Shown here: positions 25,728-34,959 of the stretch, piece by piece
Numbering within the stretch: the first letter of the stretch is position 1
How the letters are laid out: each line of letters begins with the position of its first letter
Assembly: GCF_001939115.1 (NCBI RefSeq)
Contig: NZ_MQTZ01000018.1
Coordinates: forward strand, 1-55,504
DNA from: Leptolyngbya sp. 'hensonii'
GTDB taxonomy: Bacteria > Cyanobacteriota > Cyanobacteriia > GCF-001939115
Direction of reading: 5' to 3'
DNA: 55,504 bases
Notes under the pieces: model-generated
Told to the model about the DNA's origin: nothing
The model's database searches: none
The model's input: the letters and a program-made list of their open reading frames with translations, nothing else
Position numbers and translations under genes: made by a program

Positions 25728-26079
25728 CAAGCCTGGATCGCGGCTCAGAACCAAACCCTACACCTGAGCATTCCCCCGGAGGTACCGGCCTTCGGGTCAG
25801 ATCTGTCCAGCCTGACCCGGATTATGTCAGAACTGCTCAACAATGCCTGTAAATACACCCCAGCCGGGGAAATGATTGGAGAAATGATTATGGTGGAGGT
25901 CAGGGTTGAACCGGAGCAGGCAGAGGGACCAGACCATCCAAAATCCACAATCGCGATGATTGTGCACAACTCTGGGGTTGAAGATCACCAAGAAACTGGT
26001 GGAATACCTTGAAGGCAGGATTGAGGTGACCAGCGATCAGAACTGGACAACCCTTACAATTCAATTACCCTTGTGCTAA
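25728..26079 (+). pseudogene. Histidine kinase HATPase domain remnant
   Basis: One frame gives IPPEVPAFGSDLSSLTRIMS, then ELLNNACKYTPAG (N-box) and IAMIVHNSGV (G1 region). Another frame, to TAA 26077, gives KITKKLVEYLEGRIEVTSDQ, then TLTIQLPLC. The G2 box between them has been lost, and the kinase core upstream of 25728 is absent. It is a decayed sensor kinase tail. Confidence 0.75.
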
Positions 26080-26140
26080 TCAGATCCATTTCAGGATCTC
26101 TGGCATTCTGTCGCACAGTCGTTTCAAATTACGATCAACG

Positions 26141-27085
26141 ATGTTGAACCAGGGCTGGATTTATCGGGATCAGGTCGATCGGGCAGCGGTGGGGCTGACC
26201 TTACTGGACTACTACAGTCAACGATACCGACATTCAACCCCGGCAGAATGGCAGACTCGCATCATCGCCGGACAGATCCATCTGGATGGCGTCGTAGTTC
26301 CAGCAGAAACCCCTCTGAAACAGGGACAGACGCTGACCTATCACCGTCCTCCCTGGGAGGAACCGGAGGTTCCCTTGGCTTTTGAGGTCCTGCACGAAGA
26401 TGCAGACGTGCTGGTGGTCGCCAAGCCCTCAGGCTTACCAGTCTTGCCGGGTGGCGGTTTTTTGGAACACACCCTGCTGAGGCAATTACAACGACAGTAT
26501 CCCCAGGAGACCCCCATCCCCATTCACCGTCTGGGGCGGAGCACCTCTGGGCTGTTGCTGCTGGCCCGATCGGCCCTGGCCAAGGCCAGCCTGAGTCAGC
26601 AGATGCGCGATCGGCAGATCCGCAAGGTCTACCACACTTTGGCCCAAGGGACTGGAATCCCCGATCGGCTGGAGATTCATACCCCGATCGGTAAAGTTCC
26701 CCATGCGGTGCTGGGGTATGTGTATGGGGCTGTGGCGGCAGGGCTGCCCGCCTCAAGCCTCTGTCAGGTGCTAGAACGCAGGGGTGACAGCACCCTCCTG
26801 GAAGTTCTGATCCTGACGGGACGCCCCCACCAGATTCGGATTCATCTGGCAGCAGCAGGCTATCCCCTGGTGGGAGATCCGCTATATGAGGTGGGTGGGC
26901 TCCCCCGCCTCGCCCCGGCGATCGCCCCAGCTAAGTTGCCCGTTCCTGGAGATTGTGGCTATTTCCTGCATGCTGTTCACCTCACGTTTACCCACCCCCG
27001 TACTCACCAATCCATGAGTCTGATCTGTCCTCCACCATTGGAGTTAAGACCGATCCGGAAGTTGGATCCTTTGTTTTACCCCTGA
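26141..27085 (+). CDS. RluA family pseudouridine synthase
   Basis: This 314-residue protein has an S4-like N-terminal part (QTRIIAGQIHLDGVVVPAET) and the catalytic RluA motif HRLGRSTSGLLLL with its Asp replaced by Ser at the HRLDxxTSG position. The later motif GRPHQIRIHLAAAGYPLVGD is intact. It modifies uridine in rRNA or tRNA, and the exact site cannot be read from sequence. The HRLGRSTSG variant, lacking the usual catalytic Asp, also occurs in other members I recall as RluA-like, so activity is uncertain. Confidence 0.85.
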   Translation: MLNQGWIYRDQVDRAAVGLTLLDYYSQRYRHSTPAEWQTRIIAGQIHLDGVVVPAETPLKQGQTLTYHRPPWEEPEVPLAFEVLHEDADVLVVAKPSGLPVLPGGGFLEHTLLRQLQRQYPQETPIPIHRLGRSTSGLLLLARSALAKASLSQQMRDRQIRKVYHTLAQGTGIPDRLEIHTPIGKVPHAVLGYVYGAVAAGLPASSLCQVLERRGDSTLLEVLILTGRPHQIRIHLAAAGYPLVGDPLYEVGGLPRLAPAIAPAKLPVPGDCGYFLHAVHLTFTHPRTHQSMSLICPPPLELRPIRKLDPLFYP

Positions 27086-27429
27086 AACGGAGTCGAAGGG
27101 GACAAAACAAACCCACAGGGAGGACCGAATGACTTTTAATAAAACTTTAGTAGAGGCTCAGATCCTGCAAACAATCAACACAATCCGTAAAATTATTCGA
27201 TTGTTCACTTCATAAGCAATTTTACTTGCCCATTCTTTGCTCTCGGAAAAGCTGGATTCAAGCAATCGAATGATTGAGGACATTGCACCGTTTTAGCCTG
27301 CGATCGGTCCGATCGAGGGTTGAAGATTTGGCGCATTGCAGACCTTTTTATGACAGTTTGTTACCCGATCGCCCGGTTCTCAGAAGCTGGAATGACAATA
27401 AAGCCAGACGGGGTTTGGAGGTCAAGATT

Positions 27430-27543
27430 ATGAGATATAAAGCTCTGCTACCTCACGAACTTGTATATTTTCTAGCTGAACTCTTCACTGTAATTCTGGT
27501 AATTATGATTTGGTGGATGATGACAGCCCCGTTTGTTGTTTGA
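27430..27543 (+). CDS. Possible 37-residue single-TM protein
   Basis: It starts at ATG 27430 with GGAGG nine bases upstream. The sequence, MRYKALLPHELVYFLAELFT and onward, holds one hydrophobic helix (LAELFTVILVIMIWWMM). No family is recognised. The preceding 27086-27429 shows no gene I can support, only an inverted repeat AATTATTCGATTGTT (27191) with AGCAATCGAATGATT (27261). Confidence 0.4.
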   Translation: MRYKALLPHELVYFLAELFTVILVIMIWWMMTAPFVV

Positions 27544-27590
27544 GTCCACTGCTCAAGATCGCTATTCAAGATCGCGACAAGGAAAGAAAC

Positions 27591-27818
27591 ATGGCACGAG
27601 ACATGGCACAGAATATTTCTCCCCAAACTGCCTACCACAATCTCAGATTGTTGGAGCAAGTCGATGTCCCAACGGGTGCGTTCTATCGGCAATTAGCCCA
27701 GGAGATCATCGCTGATCCCAAAGTGAGTCTGGTCTGGCGATTGGCGATCGCCAATCGGCTGCATCGAGCCAACCATTTGCTGGAAATGCAAACCGTTGGC
27801 AACAACGACAGTTATTAA
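27591..27818 (+). CDS. Small conserved-looking protein, 75 residues
   Basis: The start at ATG 27591 is preceded by AAGGAAAG. The protein includes NISPQTAYHNLRLLEQVDVP, then LAQEIIADPKVSLVWRLAIA and LHRANHLLEM. It is soluble and helical with no recognised domain. It follows the small TM frame by 48 bp, so the two may be co-transcribed. Confidence 0.5.
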   Translation: MARDMAQNISPQTAYHNLRLLEQVDVPTGAFYRQLAQEIIADPKVSLVWRLAIANRLHRANHLLEMQTVGNNDSY

Positions 27819-27843
27819 GGGCTGATCCCTGGCTCCCCTGGCG

Positions 27844-28410
27844 TTACGGAGTGATCACCGTTAAATATTGCGGTGGAACCTCATCGACCAGCCAAACACT
27901 ATTGTCTGAGCGATAGAAGGTAAATCCGGCCTGGTGCATAGCAGGGCTATCGACCGCAAAGATCACAGGCCGACCGTGGCGCATCCCAACTTTCCGGGCA
28001 GTTTCCATGTCCTGGGACAGATGCACATGGTGCCGGGACATTTTGATCAATCCCGATTGCAGAATCGCTGGCACTGCTTTTTCACCCGTACCGTGATATA
28101 GGACATCAGGGGGAGTTTGGGGTTCCAGTTGCAAATCAACTTCAACGCTGTGTCCCTGATTTGCTCGGATGCGCGTTTTCATCTCATCAAACGAGAATCG
28201 CTGTTTATCGCTGCTGGCAACCACGGCCTCCAATTCTGCGCGCGTCACGGGAAATTGATGTGCCGCACAGGCAGACAGCAACTCATCCACCGCCACCCAA
28301 CCGCCCGCAGCCAGGGTTAATCCAAGGTCCTCTGGAGCATGTCGCAGATGCTTGCTGAGATATTTACTAATTTTGACTAACCTGACGGGTTCCATCTTCC
28401 GTTTCTCCAC
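27844..28410 (-). CDS. kptA: RNA 2'-phosphotransferase (KptA/Tpt1)
   Basis: This 188-residue protein has the Tpt1 hallmarks: KISKYLSKHLRHAPEDLGL (N-terminal winged helix with conserved Arg/His), LYHGTGEKAVPAILQSGL, HHVHLSQDMETARKVGMRHG and FTFYRSDNSVWLVDEVPPQY. It uses NAD+ to remove 2'-phosphates from RNA; its bacterial substrate is not established. A shorter start at Met6 is possible. It is convergent with 27591-27818. Confidence 0.93.
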   Translation of the reverse strand: MEKRKMEPVRLVKISKYLSKHLRHAPEDLGLTLAAGGWVAVDELLSACAAHQFPVTRAELEAVVASSDKQRFSFDEMKTRIRANQGHSVEVDLQLEPQTPPDVLYHGTGEKAVPAILQSGLIKMSRHHVHLSQDMETARKVGMRHGRPVIFAVDSPAMHQAGFTFYRSDNSVWLVDEVPPQYLTVITP

Positions 28411-28450
28411 TCGGCATCCCCATTCCAGTGTCTGTAGGCTCTACAGGTCA

Positions 28451-28496
28451 GGGCATGCAGGATATTAATCTCTCATGGTCACAATCCTGCATGCCC
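28451..28496. repeat. Perfect 13-bp inverted repeat
   Basis: GGGCATGCAGGAT (28451-28463) is repeated inverted at 28484-28496, with a 20-base loop. It lies between the divergent kptA and 28679 genes, so it is not a normal terminator; it could be an operator or an RNA hairpin in a 5' leader. Confidence 0.7.
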
Positions 28497-28678
28497 CGCC
28501 ATGGGAATTGCCAGTCTAGGGTTCAGGATAATGCCGCAAGTATAATACATTGTACTACAGTCGAGGTCAAGTTATTCCCGCCGCTGCCCGACCGGTCGCC
28601 ATGTCGATGGGTGCATCCGGCCTGGATCACCGATTGGACCCTGCTACGAACGACACCGATCGATCTACAATCCAGATC

Positions 28679-28987
28679 ATGACACTGCAAAAAATCCGGC
28701 CTATTCTATTCCCTCTGATTAAAGTCATCTCGATCGGCGCAATCAGCGGCGCGATCGGGTTAGAAATCTGGCATCTGTATGCCTCCTCAATCCAGACGGA
28801 GATTCCAGGAAGCATCTGGCCTTTTTTATGGTTCGCACATTTTGCGATCGTGGCCCATGCCCTAGAGGGGGCGATCGCAATCCGGTATGCAGGTTCCAGA
28901 AACGAATCTCCCCTGCAATACGGGGCCTATACCTTCTGGGTGGGCACCATTGGTTTGATTGAACTGTTTGACCACAGCCATGACTGA
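28679..28987 (+). CDS. Small multi-pass membrane protein (TMEM254-like)
   Basis: I start at ATG 28679 (102 residues) because the upstream extension is unlike a protein and has no ribosome site. It has three hydrophobic segments: ILFPLIKVISIGAISGAIGL, then IWPFLWFAHFAIVAHALEGA, and YGAYTFWVGTIGLIELF. The pattern FAHFAI-AHALEG resembles a widespread small DUF family (TMEM254-like). The function is unknown. The 28988-29239 interval shows no gene. Confidence 0.55.
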   Translation: MTLQKIRPILFPLIKVISIGAISGAIGLEIWHLYASSIQTEIPGSIWPFLWFAHFAIVAHALEGAIAIRYAGSRNESPLQYGAYTFWVGTIGLIELFDHSHD

Positions 28988-29239
28988 TATGGGCTTTTCT
29001 GGCGGACCTCACCGGTCACACCCTGGACCTGTCCTATGGGCAAGAGGTTGGTCTGACCGTTGCGAAAACGGGTCCAACCTGAATCCCCTATGCCATCAGC
29101 AACTGGCATGATTCAGAATTAGAACCTTTCTGATCGCCTGGTATTCCTGGCTACAACGAGAATCCATCAACCCACCCAAGATGGTAGGCAAGGTGTGTGC
29201 GGCTTGGTTTTGACTCTTCACCCTCAGTCGGTGGCAGCT

Positions 29240-30982
29240 ATGAAGCCCCAAATCATTGTCTGTGGACTTGGGCGGACTGGATATCACATTTTTAGCCTGC
29301 TTAAACAGCAGGGGGTTGCCGTCGTCGGCGTCAGCGATCGGCCTGTCCCCAATGAACCCTCCGTCGTTGTGGGTCAGATTCAACAGGCAGACACCCTGCT
29401 CGCAGCAGGGATTATGGCTGCTCAAACCCTGTTGATTGCAACTAATAATGATGCGCTCAACCTGAGTATTTTGATGCAGGCCCGGTTACTCAATCCCCAG
29501 ATTCGAATTATCAACCGCCTGTTTAACGAAAGTTTGGGCGATCGGCTTGACCATACCCTGGTGGAGCATGTGGCCATGAGTGTATCGGCCTTGGCTGCTC
29601 CCACTTTTGTCTTTGCGGCTTTAGGCAACCAGGCGATCGGGCATTTGCGCTTGTTTGATCAGACTTGGCCCATTTTTGAAGAGTACATCGATGCTGGTCA
29701 CCGCTGGCGGGGCCAAAAGCTGAGTGACCTGTGGGACGATCGGAGCCGTATGCTGATCCACTATCTTCCCCGCAGTGATGACCTCACAGAAGATTTGGTG
29801 GCGGGCCTGATGGCGGGCCAGCATTTGCAGGTGGGCGATCGGCTCATTATTGGTACTCGTCCCAATATTCGGACCCAACGTCAATCTGGGCTGCAACGAT
29901 TATGGAAAGTGGGCAGCAGTCTCAAGCAATTCCAACCCCACATCAAGTCCAGCGTCACAGCCTTGATTGTGCTTCTGATCACAATCCTAAGTGCAACATT
30001 TACATACATCAGTTTCACTCTCGGGAAGCTCTCGGTGATTGACGCCCTGTACTTCTCGGTGGGTATTATTACCGGTGCTGGTGGCAATGAGGAAGTGGTT
30101 GCCCGGGCACCCGAAATGGTGAAAGTCTTTACCGCAGTGATGATGCTGGCCGGGGCAGCCATTGTGGGTATTTGTTACGCCATCCTCAACGACTTTGTGC
30201 TGGGATCCCATTTGCGGAATTTCTGGGAAGTAGTACGGGTTCCTCGTCGCGATCACTATATCATTTGCGGTTTGGGTGGCGTGGGGGTGCAAATTGTCCG
30301 TCAGTTGCATACCACCGGGCATGAGGTGGTGGTGATTGAACAGGATCCGAACAACCGCTTCCTCAGTACGGTGCAGTCCTGGCGGGTGCCGGTGATTCAA
30401 GGGCCTGCGAACCAGGCTGTGACCCTTAAAACCGCCAACCTGGATCAGGCCGCAGCCCTGCTGGCGGTGACCAGTAATGATATTGCCAACCTGGAAATTG
30501 CCCTGACGAGCAAGGGATTGGCCCCCAAATTACCTACCATTGTCCGGATTCAAGACCCACAGCATGCCAGTATGGTGAAGCAAGTCTTTGCTTTTGAGTC
30601 GGTGTTGAGTCCTACGGAATTAGCTGCTCCTGCCTTTGCAGCCGCCGCCCTGGGGGGACGCATTCTGGGTAGTGGGATGACGGGCAATCACCTGTGGATT
30701 GCGCTGGCCACCCTGATTACCCCGGCCCATCCCTTCTGCGGCCGATCGGTCAGAGAGGTGGCGATCGCGGTGGATGTGGTCCCCCTATACCTGGAAACCA
30801 GCCATCAAACGGTGCATGGGTGGGCGCTGCTGGATACCTATCTGGATGTGGGGGATATTCTATACCTGACAATGCCTGCAATTCGCTTGGAACACCTCTG
30901 GCGGAACCGGAGCTCCATCAGCCAGGAGAAGGTCTCTCCCCCAGAACCAGCTACTCACAAGCAGCCCGATGCCGCGAAATAA
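29240..30982 (+). CDS. Potassium channel-like protein with two TrkA-N (RCK) domains
   Basis: From ATG 29240 it has 580 residues. The first RCK/NAD-binding domain starts MKPQIIVCGLGRTGYHIF. A central hydrophobic region follows (SSVTALIVLLITILSATFTY, then a pore-like VIDALYFSVGIITGAGG). The second RCK begins DHYIICGLGGVGVQIVRQLH. The arrangement RCK-2TM pore-RCK suggests an ion channel or transporter gated by nucleotide. The pore lacks the classical TVGYGD filter (ITGAGG), so ion selectivity is uncertain. An in-frame ATG at 29195 is less likely. Confidence 0.78.
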   Translation: MKPQIIVCGLGRTGYHIFSLLKQQGVAVVGVSDRPVPNEPSVVVGQIQQADTLLAAGIMAAQTLLIATNNDALNLSILMQARLLNPQIRIINRLFNESLGDRLDHTLVEHVAMSVSALAAPTFVFAALGNQAIGHLRLFDQTWPIFEEYIDAGHRWRGQKLSDLWDDRSRMLIHYLPRSDDLTEDLVAGLMAGQHLQVGDRLIIGTRPNIRTQRQSGLQRLWKVGSSLKQFQPHIKSSVTALIVLLITILSATFTYISFTLGKLSVIDALYFSVGIITGAGGNEEVVARAPEMVKVFTAVMMLAGAAIVGICYAILNDFVLGSHLRNFWEVVRVPRRDHYIICGLGGVGVQIVRQLHTTGHEVVVIEQDPNNRFLSTVQSWRVPVIQGPANQAVTLKTANLDQAAALLAVTSNDIANLEIALTSKGLAPKLPTIVRIQDPQHASMVKQVFAFESVLSPTELAAPAFAAAALGGRILGSGMTGNHLWIALATLITPAHPFCGRSVREVAIAVDVVPLYLETSHQTVHGWALLDTYLDVGDILYLTMPAIRLEHLWRNRSSISQEKVSPPEPATHKQPDAAK

Positions 30983-30989
30983 CCCTTGG

Positions 30990-31562
30990 TCATGGGTTGG
31001 GCGATGGATCGCCTTGACAATTCTCAGCCAGCATGTTGCAAAATAGGGCTCCCTGCTCAATGGCATCATCCAGAGCAATGTGGGTATGGGGAAAGGGGTC
31101 GAACCAGCGCTGGGGCATAGTTCGCTTGGCCGTTTGCCGATATTCCGTTTTCAGCATGGCCATGGCATAGGTTTTGATATCGATCGCAGAGAAGGAAAAT
31201 GGGCTTTCCCCGACAAATTGAATCAGATACCAGTAGACAAACAGGAAATCAAATCCTACCGGATAACCCACAAATACAGGTTTACCCGGTAGGGACTTAA
31301 TCCAGGCCACGTATCGCTGCATGGCAGCCTCTGGTTCCTCCAGGTTTTGCCGACAGGCTGCCCAGGCTTCCGGTTGGCTCTCCCACCAGGCCATTGTTTT
31401 GGGATGCCCAGTTGCCCCAACCAGGGGGTGGAGATTGGCTGAGAAAGTGCTGACCAGCGTTTTATCTTTCTGGTAAGCCGCCGAGGCAAAACTCAGCATC
31501 GAATGGGGACCTGGAATCGGACCATCCGTTTCAATATCGGTACTGATATAAATTTCGCTCAT
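30990..31562 (-). CDS. DEDD-family 3'-5' exonuclease
   Basis: This 190-residue protein has the ExoI motif STDIETDG, the ExoII region [14 protein letters not shown] and the Exo[14 protein letters not shown], giving the four acidic residues of DEDD exonucleases. Its target (RNA or DNA) cannot be told from sequence. It is convergent with the channel gene, with seven bases between the stops. Confidence 0.8.
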   Translation of the reverse strand: MSEIYISTDIETDGPIPGPHSMLSFASAAYQKDKTLVSTFSANLHPLVGATGHPKTMAWWESQPEAWAACRQNLEEPEAAMQRYVAWIKSLPGKPVFVGYPVGFDFLFVYWYLIQFVGESPFSFSAIDIKTYAMAMLKTEYRQTAKRTMPQRWFDPFPHTHIALDDAIEQGALFCNMLAENCQGDPSPNP

Positions 31563-31828
31563 GGGCTTTGCTGTGAACAGGCAGTTTTAAACATAATACT
31601 ACAATTGTAGTATACTAATATCCAATTGAACTGGTATCTGATGGGTCAAGCTCACCTCCCTGTGCACCACCATAGCCGTAGCCAGACAAAGCTTGGTGGA
31701 GGCGAGGCAGAAAGCTTTCCTAGACTTGGCCATTGACCCGCTGGAATGGTCGTCAGCTTTCTAACCCAAGCTATATAATCAGAGGACGGATGGAGTGCTG
31801 TTTCAGGCGCGCAGGGCGCTGTTAAGGA

Positions 31829-32632
31829 GTGAACCCGATTCATTGCATTACGGACGGTCATCCCGACAGCCCCCCCCTGCTGCTGTTGCATGGCTTCCTG
31901 GGAAGTAGTCGAGAGTTTGAGCCACTGCTGCCCCACCTGACCCCTGAATTTTATTGTATTCGAGTTGATTTACCGGGCCATGGACAGACGTGCTGGTTCG
32001 AGGATTATTCGATGCAGCGGATTGCCCGCGCGATCGTTCAGCTTCTCTGCGATCGTCAGATCAACCAGACTGCGCTGCTAGGCTACTCCATGGGGGGGCG
32101 ATTGGCACTATATCTGGCTCTGAACTTTCCGGAGCAGTTTCCCACCGGAGTGATTGAATCAGCCTCACCAGGGCTGCAAACTGCAGCGGAACAGCAGGCC
32201 AGACTCCAGCAAGATCTCGTCCTGGCGGATTGGCTAGAAGCAGATTTCCCCCAGTTCCTGGCCGAGTGGTATGCTCAGCCCCTGTTTGCCTCATTGAAGC
32301 GCCACCCCAGTTTCCCTCAGGTTCTGGAGCAGCGATTGCAGAATCATCCCTCCGAACTGGCCAAATCTCTGCGGGGGATGAGTCTGGGTAGGCAGCCCAA
32401 TTTGTGGCCCCAGTTGGCTGCACATCCCCATCCCCTGTTACTGGTGGTCGGGGAGTACGATCGTAAGTTTGTCGCCCTCAATCAGGCCATGGCTGATCTT
32501 GCACCAATGACCCAACTGGCGATCGTGCCCCATAGTGGCCATGCCGTTCATGTGGAGCAACCCACCGCCTTTGCCCATTGTGTGGTCCCTTTTCTGCAGC
32601 AGGGCCACCGCGCCTCTCCAGGGGGGCAATGA
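31829..32632 (+). CDS. menH: MenH-type alpha/beta hydrolase (SHCHC synthase)
   Basis: This 267-residue protein starts at GTG 31829 with AAGGAG four bases upstream. The hydrolase signatures are LLLHGFLGSSREFEPLLPHL, nucleophile elbow GYSMGGRLALYLAL (Ser in GYSMGG), late Asp in GEYDRKF and His in PHSGHAVHVEQP. These match MenH, which makes 2-succinyl-6-hydroxy-2,4-cyclohexadiene-1-carboxylate in phylloquinone synthesis. Cyanobacteria need it for photosystem I phylloquinone. No other men gene is in the window. Confidence 0.85.
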   Translation: MNPIHCITDGHPDSPPLLLLHGFLGSSREFEPLLPHLTPEFYCIRVDLPGHGQTCWFEDYSMQRIARAIVQLLCDRQINQTALLGYSMGGRLALYLALNFPEQFPTGVIESASPGLQTAAEQQARLQQDLVLADWLEADFPQFLAEWYAQPLFASLKRHPSFPQVLEQRLQNHPSELAKSLRGMSLGRQPNLWPQLAAHPHPLLLVVGEYDRKFVALNQAMADLAPMTQLAIVPHSGHAVHVEQPTAFAHCVVPFLQQGHRASPGGQ

Positions 32633-32645
32633 CCGTGCTTGAGGT

Positions 32646-32790
32646 GGCGTTGCTGAATAGAAGTATGATTTTCGTGCTTGAGCCTTATGCAGCCCTCACC
32701 CAAAGGAGAGGGAACAAGAGTTTTAGCTCCCTTCTCCTGCGGGAGAAGGGTTGGGGATGAGGGTAATTCATATTTGCATTCAGCAAAGCC
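32646..32790 (-). mobile_element. MITE family A, copy 2 (145 bp, inverted)
   Basis: It starts GGCGTTGCTGAAT and ends with the inverse of GGCTTTGCTGAAT. It is the reverse complement of copies 21314 and 41376, missing about 12 internal bases. CTTGAGGT on the left and CTTGAGGC on the right look like an 8-bp target duplication with one change. It lies between menH and kdpD and has no coding capacity. Confidence 0.85.
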
Positions 32791-32854
32791 CTTGAGGCCA
32801 ATGATTCGCCTCCTGGTCATCCTTGAAATGCACCTTGGTCTCGTTGCATAGACC

Positions 32855-33994
32855 TCATACATTTTTTTCAGTCGCAATGATATGGATGTCTATATGCTTC
32901 AGAGATTTTAGCAGTTGTTGCGTGAGTGATCCTCGCAATAGAATTTTCCAGCGAGATCGCTGGCTTTCCCCAATCACAATTTGAGTAATGTGATATTTTT
33001 CAGCAACTTCTGCGATCGCTTTGGCTTTATTCTGCTCAGAAACCCGTATGAACTGACCATTAAATTCCCGCAGTAACCGTTCACAGGTTTCGATGTGAAG
33101 ACTTTCTTCCTTCGTTAAAAACCGATCGGGGTCATCTACAAATAAACCGTGAAGAGGAGCACGCATGTATCCGGCAATACGAGCACCCCGTCGAATGAGT
33201 TGAAGTGAGTTGGGGTAAGTCGATACACACACTAATACGCGCTCGTGAATATTACAGTAGGGGGCAGAAGAATTGGAATGGTTAGATACTGCTTCCAACG
33301 CATCTTCTTCTACATTATCTGCCACCTCACGAAGGGCTAATTCCCGCAGTGCAATCAGATTTCGGCGTTGAAAGAAGTTTTGTAGGGACTGGTCTACTTT
33401 TTCTAGTGCGTAAATTTTGCCATCTTTCAAGCGATCTTCCAATGTTTCTGGGGTAACATCTACCACTACAACTTGATCGGCTTCATCCAGTAGGCGATCG
33501 GGAACTCGCTCTCTTACCACAACCCCAGTAATTCTTGCGACCAGGTCATTCAAGCTCTCTAAGTGCTGAATATTCACGGTAGAGTAGACATCGATCCCAG
33601 CCTCTAAAACTTTTTCGACATCCTGATAACGCTTGTCCCGTTCAGAGCCAGGGACATTGGTATGGGCCAATTCATCAATTAAGGCAAGCTGCGGTTGGCG
33701 GGCAATGATGGCATCGGGGTCCATTTCTGTCAACGTCACCCCTGAGCAATGGATCTCTTTGCGAGGGACAATCTCTAATCCAACTGCTTTTTGGGCTGTT
33801 TCTTGTCGATTATGGGTTTCTAGCAGCCCAATCACCACATCGATCCCTTCCTGCTTCAGTCGATGCCCTTCCTCCAGCATCTTGTAGGTTTTGCCCACAC
33901 CAGGAGACATGCCAATGAATATCTTATGCTTCCCACGCCGGGCAGCACGAATATAAGCGGTATCAGGGGATGGGTTCGCTGGTGGAGGGTACAT
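32855..33994 (-). CDS. kdpD: KdpD sensor domain protein, kinase half absent
   Basis: This 379-residue protein is only the N-terminal part of KdpD. The KdpD domain (1-215) has GMSPGVGKTYKMLEEG (Walker A-like) and LIDELAHTNVPGSERDKRYQDVE. A universal-stress-type domain (250-375) contains VLVCVSTYPNSLQLIRRGAR and ITQIVIGESQRSRW. The DUF4118 transmembrane domain, histidine and ATPase regions are absent. Short KdpD is known in cyanobacteria (for example Anabaena). It is the last gene of the kdp cluster and may work through the separate kinase at 39559. Confidence 0.9.
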   Translation of the reverse strand: MYPPPANPSPDTAYIRAARRGKHKIFIGMSPGVGKTYKMLEEGHRLKQEGIDVVIGLLETHNRQETAQKAVGLEIVPRKEIHCSGVTLTEMDPDAIIARQPQLALIDELAHTNVPGSERDKRYQDVEKVLEAGIDVYSTVNIQHLESLNDLVARITGVVVRERVPDRLLDEADQVVVVDVTPETLEDRLKDGKIYALEKVDQSLQNFFQRRNLIALRELALREVADNVEEDALEAVSNHSNSSAPYCNIHERVLVCVSTYPNSLQLIRRGARIAGYMRAPLHGLFVDDPDRFLTKEESLHIETCERLLREFNGQFIRVSEQNKAKAIAEVAEKYHITQIVIGESQRSRWKILLRGSLTQQLLKSLKHIDIHIIATEKNV

Positions 33995-34162
33995 AGGAGT
34001 TTCAGGTGTAGAAATAATTTCCTGACTTTAGGGAAGCAATATTATGCGCTCCAGCAAGTGGTTTGGTGGTAAGTGGATTGGCCGCTTTGCAAATCTCCAA
34101 AAGGGTAGTTGTATTCTCTGGTGACTGAGCGATCGTTGCTGATTGACTGACAAAACTTTTCC

Positions 34163-34241
34163 CGTCGGTTGGGTGAAGCAGAGCGAAACCCAACATCGTC
34201 AAGGCTTTTACGTTGGGTTTCGGACCTCAACCCAACCGACG
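34163..34241. repeat. Long nested inverted repeat between kdpD and kdpC
   Basis: CGTCGGTTGGGT at the left end pairs with ACCCAACCGACG at the right, and CGAAACCCAAC pairs with GTTGGGTTTCG inside. The outer flanks also match as TGACTGACAAAAC against GTTTTGTCGGTCA. Palindromic GTTGGGTTTCG elements are frequent in cyanobacterial genomes. No gene is seen in 33995-34317. Confidence 0.8.
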
Positions 34242-34317
34242 AGATTTTCAGGGTTTCAGGGGTTTTGTCGGTCAACCAGGCGATCGTTGACAAATGCCCC
34301 TTTTTAAGAGCTTGTAT

Positions 34318-34959
34318 TTATGCAGGTTTAAGTACATCAAGTGCCAGGTTGAGCTTCAGCACATTGACACCAGGTTCACCAAAGATACCTAGGAAGCGAC
34401 CATCAATATTCTTGTTGATCAGTTCTTCCAACTGGTTCGGTTGCAGCCCCCGCGCTGTAGCGACTCGTGCAATTTGTGCCCTTGCCCCTTCTGGCGTGAT
34501 ATGACGATCAAGGCTGGAGCCAGAAGTATAAACCAGATCAGCCGTTGGTTTTACCCCTGCTTTCTGCAATCTAGGAATATCGCCCTCGATCGCCTTTTCT
34601 GGGTCTGGATCAGCTTTCCCTTGAATGCGATCGATCAACGCTGGGTTGCTGGGAGCGAGGTTGCTTGCCCCCGAAACTCCAGTTTGGAGCACTTTTGCCT
34701 CATCTTTTTTTGGATCAGCCGTACTGTAGCTGGTGGTGCTGGGGCGGCTGTTGAAGTAGCGATCGCTGGTAAAGGGTTGCCCAATCAGGGCTGACCCCAG
34801 AGGCTGCCCTTGAGCATTCACGATGATGCTCCCATTCGCTTGAAAAGGAAAGACAACCTGCCCGATCGCAAGCATGGCAAACGGATAAATAATCGCCGTG
34901 AGTACCCAAAGTACCACAGTGGAACGAACGGCTCTACTGGCTTCCCGTGCAAAACTCAT
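34318..34959 (-). CDS. kdpC: Potassium-transporting ATPase subunit KdpC
   Basis: The natural start is the ATG at 34959 (213 residues), overlapping the previous stop as TAATG; the frame also extends upstream, without family support. An N-terminal TM helix (VVLWVLTAIIYPFAMLAIGQ) is followed by the KdpC core: GQPLGSALIGQPFTSDRYFN, then SSLDRHITPEGARAQIARVA and GEPGVNVLKLNLAL. It is the accessory periplasmic-facing subunit of the Kdp pump. Confidence 0.93.
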   Translation of the reverse strand: MSFAREASRAVRSTVVLWVLTAIIYPFAMLAIGQVVFPFQANGSIIVNAQGQPLGSALIGQPFTSDRYFNSRPSTTSYSTADPKKDEAKVLQTGVSGASNLAPSNPALIDRIQGKADPDPEKAIEGDIPRLQKAGVKPTADLVYTSGSSLDRHITPEGARAQIARVATARGLQPNQLEELINKNIDGRFLGIFGEPGVNVLKLNLALDVLKPA

